Shown here: positions 60,028-64,000 of the stretch, in pieces
Layout: every line of letters starts with the position of its first letter
Numbering within the stretch: the first letter of the stretch is position 1
Notes under the pieces: generated by a model
Told to the model about the DNA's origin: nothing
What the model saw: only the letters and a program-made list of their open reading frames with translations
Database searches by the model: none
IMG/VR virus record: IMGVR_UViG_3300009034_002371
Span: 1 to 64,000 of that record
Source: a virus
Direction: 5' to 3' (one strand)
Length of the DNA: 64,000 bases
Program-made: the position numbers and the translations under genes

Positions 60028-60885
60028 ATGGCAAGCTCAAGTTCTAAAGTACCCCGTGATACAGGTACATTTGAGTATCGTTATCGAGATAGCGCTCTGC
60101 CACCTGTAATTCATGATGATGAAAAGTATAATCTACCATCACAGGATTTCATCGATGAACTAAACGACCCTTCATTTTTCCAGGGAGATTTTTATGAGGA
60201 TGTAAGTCTAAGTTCTAGCTCATCGAGCTCTTGTTCTCCAAGTCCAAGTTCATCAAGCTCAAGTAGTATAAGTCTTTCGTGTTCTAGCTCTTCAAGTTAT
60301 AGTTCACAGTCGGTAAGTAGTTCATCTTCAAGTTGTAGTAGTCTTGAAGCCCCAGACGTAACTGACGCCAGAGTAGACCCACCACGTTTTCGTTCCGGTG
60401 AAATTATATGTGCTAGGTATACCTATCATGGTGCTTTTCCTGAAGCCGGTTCTCAGATCCGTTGGTATAAGAACGATGTATATCAGCCGGATCATGATAA
60501 TGAGATATGTTTCGAAGTAACTGGTCAACGGGGAGATGTTTGGTTCTTCTATGTTACACCATGTGATGCGTTTGTATGTGGGAACCCTGTGGAGTCTCTC
60601 CCTGGGATTATGATAAATAACCCTCCGTCTGCACCCTCCCGTATAGAGATTGTTCCTCATAATCCACAGGTGGATGATGACTTATTTGCAATTGTAGAGG
60701 GATCTGTCGATCTCGATGGTGACAGGATTATATATCATATAACATGGTACAGACTCAGGGACGGGGTTACTGAGGAGTTAGTAGCGTATCGTAATAAGAC
60801 TACGGTACCGTATACTGAGGTACAGGAGGGAGATGTATTCTCCATTGAGGCTAGGGCATTTGACGGAAGTGATGAGTCCGGGTAG
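60028..60885 (+). CDS. Ser-rich linker protein with Ig-like domains
   Basis: 285 residues; ATG with GAGG upstream. After a short N-terminal part (ASSSSKVPRDTGTFEYRY...) comes a ~45-residue Ser-rich stretch (nt ~60208-60345, SSSSSSSCSPSPSSSSSSS), then two Ig- or fibronectin-like beta domains (VDPPRFRSGEIICARYTYHG; PSAPSRIEIVPHNPQVDDDL with DLDGDRIIYHITWY). The second domain is followed immediately by the stop, so the protein may be shortened. A fibre component linking other domains is likely. Confidence 0.65.
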   Translation: MASSSSKVPRDTGTFEYRYRDSALPPVIHDDEKYNLPSQDFIDELNDPSFFQGDFYEDVSLSSSSSSSCSPSPSSSSSSSISLSCSSSSSYSSQSVSSSSSSCSSLEAPDVTDARVDPPRFRSGEIICARYTYHGAFPEAGSQIRWYKNDVYQPDHDNEICFEVTGQRGDVWFFYVTPCDAFVCGNPVESLPGIMINNPPSAPSRIEIVPHNPQVDDDLFAIVEGSVDLDGDRIIYHITWYRLRDGVTEELVAYRNKTTVPYTEVQEGDVFSIEARAFDGSDESG

Positions 60886-61081
60886 TGAATTCATAGCCCC
60901 ATGCCTTTCCGTTGGTTATAGGGGATTAGGGGGTTTAGCCGTATATTAGTAGGCGAGGCTCTCTACTAGACTTTGGCATAGTGGTGGGCTACACGAAGGT
61001 GCTCCTCTCCGTGCCCATACTATGACAGAGCTCCTCTCGACTAGTTGGGGAGCCTCTCCTATACCTCGCGGGGTGATAAAG
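60886..61081 (+). other. 196-base intergenic leader with small stems
   Basis: This is one of the longer gaps. It contains a TAGTAG...CTACTA stem with a 10-base loop (60947-60968), a CCCC...GGGG stem near 60896-60926, and GGGGTGAT just before the ATG at 61082. I found no tRNA and no promoter boxes I could support. Confidence 0.3.
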
Positions 61082-62020
61082 ATGCCTGTATGGGTTACAG
61101 ATAACTTTTTTAGGACTATGAGATACTTTAATCGGTTCATAGGTCTACAGGCTCATGAGCCTGTGTACCTACTGTTTAGGAAGTGGTCTGGTCCCGTAAT
61201 CTCTGGCACAGCGTCTGGCTTTCGTCTTAACCCTGTTTACCAAAGATATGAATTTACCCTGTATACACCACCTACGCCTATAGTAGGCACCGGGAAGCCC
61301 TTCTTGCTATCTTTAAAGTTATTCCTAGATGGCGCCGAAATGAATCCTGTATATCAGTACGACCTAACAACATCAAATCTTGACTTTTGGATGGAGATAG
61401 ATAAGGGAGGGCCCAAAGATCCAGATAGCTATGGTGGTTATATTGTAGGCTTTCATGATGGTTTTGACCCTGCTGGACATATAATAGAGTACCGCTACGA
61501 AGAAGTTTGTCACTGCGTAGATGTTGGAGAGGAGAGTTTTCATCCTGACTCTAGATGTTCGACCTGTTACGGTACAGGATTTGTGGGTGGCTATGATCAA
61601 TATACGTCATTCCAAGAAAGAGAAGCTGGGCGGATTGTTAAGCCAGCTAATACTATCCTTTGTAGGTTCCCTATTACTTCTGAAATACTAAAGATAAGCA
61701 GATACGGTGGTGAAATAGTTACTCAGAGAAAGAGCTGGGCCATCGTTAGCCCACTTTTGCATGACTGGGATATACTTATAAGAATGAGAGCTTACGGTGC
61801 TCCTATGCAGCTAAATCCTACTACACTCACGGTGCCAGATGAACGATACTGGATCATAGAGTGGGAACACTCATCTGCAAGGCCTTCATACGACCTGCCC
61901 CTGAGGGCGCAGCCCGGGATGCATGCTGTGCGAAAGGGAGTTACTCTTCACCAAAAATTTAACACAGCGGAGATACAGCCACAACATATAGCGTATCAGA
62001 TTCCGTTCCTGAGAGGGTAA
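61082..62020 (+). CDS. Putative neck or tail-connection virion protein with zinc-ribbon motif
   Basis: 312 residues from the ATG at 61082 (GGGGTGAT upstream); an ATG at 61022 lacks a binding site. MPVWVTDNFFRTMRYFNRFI opens a beta-rich protein with YEEVCHCVDVG...CSTCYGTGFVGG, a four-Cys zinc-ribbon-like set with the CxGxG turn. Later motifs are ERYWIIEWEHSSARP and VTLHQKFNTAEIQP. The zinc set in an otherwise structural protein is seen in some phage baseplate or neck proteins. The role is inferred from position next to other connector-like genes. Confidence 0.5.
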   Translation: MPVWVTDNFFRTMRYFNRFIGLQAHEPVYLLFRKWSGPVISGTASGFRLNPVYQRYEFTLYTPPTPIVGTGKPFLLSLKLFLDGAEMNPVYQYDLTTSNLDFWMEIDKGGPKDPDSYGGYIVGFHDGFDPAGHIIEYRYEEVCHCVDVGEESFHPDSRCSTCYGTGFVGGYDQYTSFQEREAGRIVKPANTILCRFPITSEILKISRYGGEIVTQRKSWAIVSPLLHDWDILIRMRAYGAPMQLNPTTLTVPDERYWIIEWEHSSARPSYDLPLRAQPGMHAVRKGVTLHQKFNTAEIQPQHIAYQIPFLRG

Positions 62021-62024
62021 TAGC

Positions 62025-62522
62025 ATGGTTATATCTGTTGCCTCACTAGTTGGTAGGGTTCTCGTTCAACGGGGCATGAATCAGCTAATAGCCCAGGTGA
62101 CAGCACAAGCTGTTGAAGAAGTGATTGAATCTTTTAGGGAAGAAAGTGCAGAACTCGCCAGCCAGCGAATCGGAGTTATTGATATAGAATCCGATACATG
62201 GTACGCTTTTCATATGGCCAATCGACAGAGTTGGGAAGCTGGGCTTCGTAAGTGGGCTGATGTGCTTAAAAGAGAAATCCCACGACGTTACGTTGGACAG
62301 GGTGCAGGACCCGGGAGCAGATCAATGTTCAGGACAGATATAAATGCTACTGGGGAGGGTTTGGATATACGTCTTGTTCGTCTACCTGGATCTCCTCGCG
62401 GGATTAGTAGAGCTGCTGCCCAAGGGGTTATACGAAAAGCTGTTCAGGATACTATAAAGGCTTATATAAGGTGTGTTGCTACCGGTGGTGCAGGTTTCCC
62501 GGAGGATTATGAGGGTGCTTGA
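62025..62522 (+). CDS. Hypothetical virion protein (neck or tail completion?)
   Basis: 165 residues; ATG after GAGAGGG. The N-terminal ~45 residues are an amphipathic helix without a strong membrane segment (LVGRVLVQRGMNQLIAQVTA); after it come SDTWYAFHMANRQSWEAGLR and a compact alpha/beta part ending in VIRKAVQDTIKAYIR. The size and location resemble the small neck proteins of phage head-tail modules, but no motif proves it. The TGA overlaps an alternative TTG start of the next gene. Confidence 0.45.
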   Translation: MVISVASLVGRVLVQRGMNQLIAQVTAQAVEEVIESFREESAELASQRIGVIDIESDTWYAFHMANRQSWEAGLRKWADVLKREIPRRYVGQGAGPGSRSMFRTDINATGEGLDIRLVRLPGSPRGISRAAAQGVIRKAVQDTIKAYIRCVATGGAGFPEDYEGA

Positions 62523-62524
62523 TA

Positions 62525-63316
62525 ATGGCATTTTACAGGTTTACTCGCTCTTGTAGACAAGTTCTAATCAATTATTTGCAGAGTCAGTTGAGCAGATCAG
62601 AGAAGCACTGGGACGGATCTGAGTGGGTTGAGCTGCCAGAGATTCGTGTTGTAGATGCTCATGAATATCAACCGAGGCTGCTTCCGGCTGTTGTTACAGA
62701 TACGGTCATGGGTAATATACGAACTCTATCTTTTAACCATGTTATTCACGTGTGGACAGATGATTACGGCCTCTACGGGCCCCGTAATGCCACGTATCAG
62801 GTATTTGGTGGTAGGGGTGACTTTGATGTGACATTTTTCTGTGGCGCTAATGATAGAGAGCTCCAACAAAAGTTAGTTGATGTAACGACGATGTATTTGA
62901 CGATTGGTCGTGGATACCTTTGGCTTTACCGGTTTGTATTGGTGGGTGATGTGAGAATACAAGGTGATGGTGTCGAGGGTGAGGTACAACAAGAGAGGGT
63001 GTGGTATGGTAACTTGCTCACGCCTGTATCTGCTGACTGGCGACTAATCGTGCCCCGAGATCAGGTCGAGCGTTTTGATATTGATATTGATTTGGTAACA
63101 CCGGACGATCCATTTGAGAGTCCAGATGGACTTGCACCTGGAGTACTTACTCCCATGGATCCAGAGGGTGCAAGAGCCAGACTCGTAGAAATGCAGAGGC
63201 AGGAGTCAGCGCAAGCACCTGCTAGTTCATTGAGAGACCTCATGATAGAAGGTTCCGATGCCGAGGATTTGCCCCTTCGACCTATGAGAAGTTATAAGAA
63301 GGTCCAGAAGGAATAG
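62525..63316 (+). CDS. Putative neck or tail-terminator-like virion protein
   Basis: 263 residues from the ATG at 62525, two bases after the previous stop; a TTG at 62519 is the alternative. Beta-rich pattern: RTLSFNHVIHVWTDDYGLYG, GRGDFDVTFFCGANDRELQQ, TTMYLTIGRGYLWLYRFVLV, VWYGNLLTPVSADWRLIVPR. This style resembles phage neck or tail-terminator proteins with a repeating strand frame. The last ~75 residues are Pro/Glu-rich and probably disordered (LAPGVLTPMDPEGARARL). Position after two other connector-like genes supports a head-tail junction. Confidence 0.5.
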   Translation: MAFYRFTRSCRQVLINYLQSQLSRSEKHWDGSEWVELPEIRVVDAHEYQPRLLPAVVTDTVMGNIRTLSFNHVIHVWTDDYGLYGPRNATYQVFGGRGDFDVTFFCGANDRELQQKLVDVTTMYLTIGRGYLWLYRFVLVGDVRIQGDGVEGEVQQERVWYGNLLTPVSADWRLIVPRDQVERFDIDIDLVTPDDPFESPDGLAPGVLTPMDPEGARARLVEMQRQESAQAPASSLRDLMIEGSDAEDLPLRPMRSYKKVQKE

Positions 63317-63349
63317 CTTTGTGGTGGAGTTTCGAGGAGGTTATATATA

Positions 63350-64000
63350 ATGGCACTTAACGCAGCGATTGTGTGGGAGGTAAGAACCTCCGGCAATAAT
63401 AATAATGGTGGAGGCTTCAAAGCGGGGGCATCTGGGACTGATCGCTCGCAACAGGACGCTGCCCATTTATCTTTTACCGATCTAGAAGTTAAGGGCGCGG
63501 TCTATACCAGAGTATACTCTGTCACAGAGAATGCAAACTTAGTTGCTACTTGTATTGGAAACTTAATCCATATAACTGGCGACGGTGGCTCCGGGCTTTT
63601 TACAGTCGGGTTTTATGAGGTCACTGGGCAAGGTAACGATGGTAATAACTATCTCGATATAGATAGGAACTGCGCTACTGGTAATGCTAGTGACGGAATT
63701 GCCGCCCTCGGGGGCGCTGTTGCGGACTTATTGGAGATAGATAGTGTTGTAGTCGCGGGTAATACCATGTATGTTAAAGCTGGAACGTACGCTCACGCTA
63801 GTGCGTTAAGTGTAAACAATGGTACTGCTAGTCTATATATTAAAACAATAGGCTATAATACTGCTAGGGGTGACGCCCCCACAGGTGATAACAGGCCACT
63901 GATACAGGACGGCGGTAACGAACAGAAATGGGGAACGTATAACGAGATTGAGAATTTCAGACGTACAGGTTCTCACACCTACGGTATCTATACTTTGAAC
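63350..64000 (+). CDS. Beta-helix virion protein (3' end missing)
   Basis: 217 codons are visible and the frame stays open to the edge. The ATG at 63350 has GAGGAGG upstream. Its start (WEVRTSGNNNNGGGFKAG, SQQDAAH, AVADLLEIDSVVVAGNTMYV, KAGTY, GYNTARGDAPTGDNRP) matches the gene at 44430, some 19 kb away, closely enough to call them paralogs. The remainder presumably forms a right-handed beta-helix beyond the window. Confidence 0.75.
   Translation, partial: MALNAAIVWEVRTSGNNNNGGGFKAGASGTDRSQQDAAHLSFTDLEVKGAVYTRVYSVTENANLVATCIGNLIHITGDGGSGLFTVGFYEVTGQGNDGNNYLDIDRNCATGNASDGIAALGGAVADLLEIDSVVVAGNTMYVKAGTYAHASALSVNNGTASLYIKTIGYNTARGDAPTGDNRPLIQDGGNEQKWGTYNEIENFRRTGSHTYGIYTLN

Noticed and set aside
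60886-61081. tRNA or other known RNA gene in the gap
   Set aside because: No cloverleaf with a T-loop signature could be drawn; only short stems are present.
42277-64000. Diversity-generating retroelement acting on the fibre genes
   Set aside because: No reverse transcriptase gene and no template/variable repeat pair were seen in the window.

Overview
The window is a contiguous piece of a large tailed-phage genome (or a prophage of one) infecting a bacterium. All 53 genes lie on the + strand, are tightly packed and often overlap by 1-20 bp. Most have GGAGG- or GAGAGGAG-type ribosome binding sites and use ATG, GTG or TTG starts, with one very probable ATT start. All three stop codons are used normally. 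Both edge genes are cut: the first runs in from the left edge and the last runs out at the right edge. No gap between genes reaches 300 bases. I saw no tRNA, rRNA, CRISPR array, integrase or transposase. The host cannot be named from the sequence.

Region 1 (1-21087) is the head module. It holds a giant mosaic protein, a basic QRRWYFA-motif protein, three tandem copies of a small beta-rich protein (the third with a serine-rich tail), a zincin-like protein, a 1627-residue prohead-protease-like fusion, a 650-residue protein ending in QRRWWFA, a small capsid-associated protein and the major capsid protein. An ECF-type sigma factor, a kinase-fold protein, a methyltransferase and two small unknown proteins follow. 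Hairpins sit behind or ahead of several of these genes, most clearly behind the capsid gene.

Region 2 (21147-42233) is a sugar cassette. It has GT4 and GT4-GT9 glycosyltransferases, six genes carrying seven copies of a CgeB-like glycosyltransferase domain, and between them six nucleotide-sugar genes: a NeuD/PglD-like acyltransferase, an extended SDR, two DegT aminotransferases, a Gfo/Idh/MocA oxidoreductase and a WbpD-like acetyltransferase. Then come a methyltransferase, a GT9-like protein fused to a receiver-like domain, another GT9-like protein and two DXD glycosyltransferases.

Region 3 (42277-64000) returns to virion proteins: right-handed beta-helix proteins, DNRLRE-domain proteins, Ig-like proteins and candidate head-tail connection proteins. 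A second enzyme block at 45698-53192 (methyltransferases, GT32-type and GT2 glycosyltransferases, a B12-binding radical SAM enzyme) interrupts it. Five of the structural proteins carry long Ser/Cys/Phe-rich segments.

The most economical reading is that the phage makes its own amino sugars and about twenty glycosyltransferase domains to decorate its virion, with the serine-rich fibre segments as the obvious O-glycosylation acceptors. The gene content and placement are visible. The acceptor assignment is inference.
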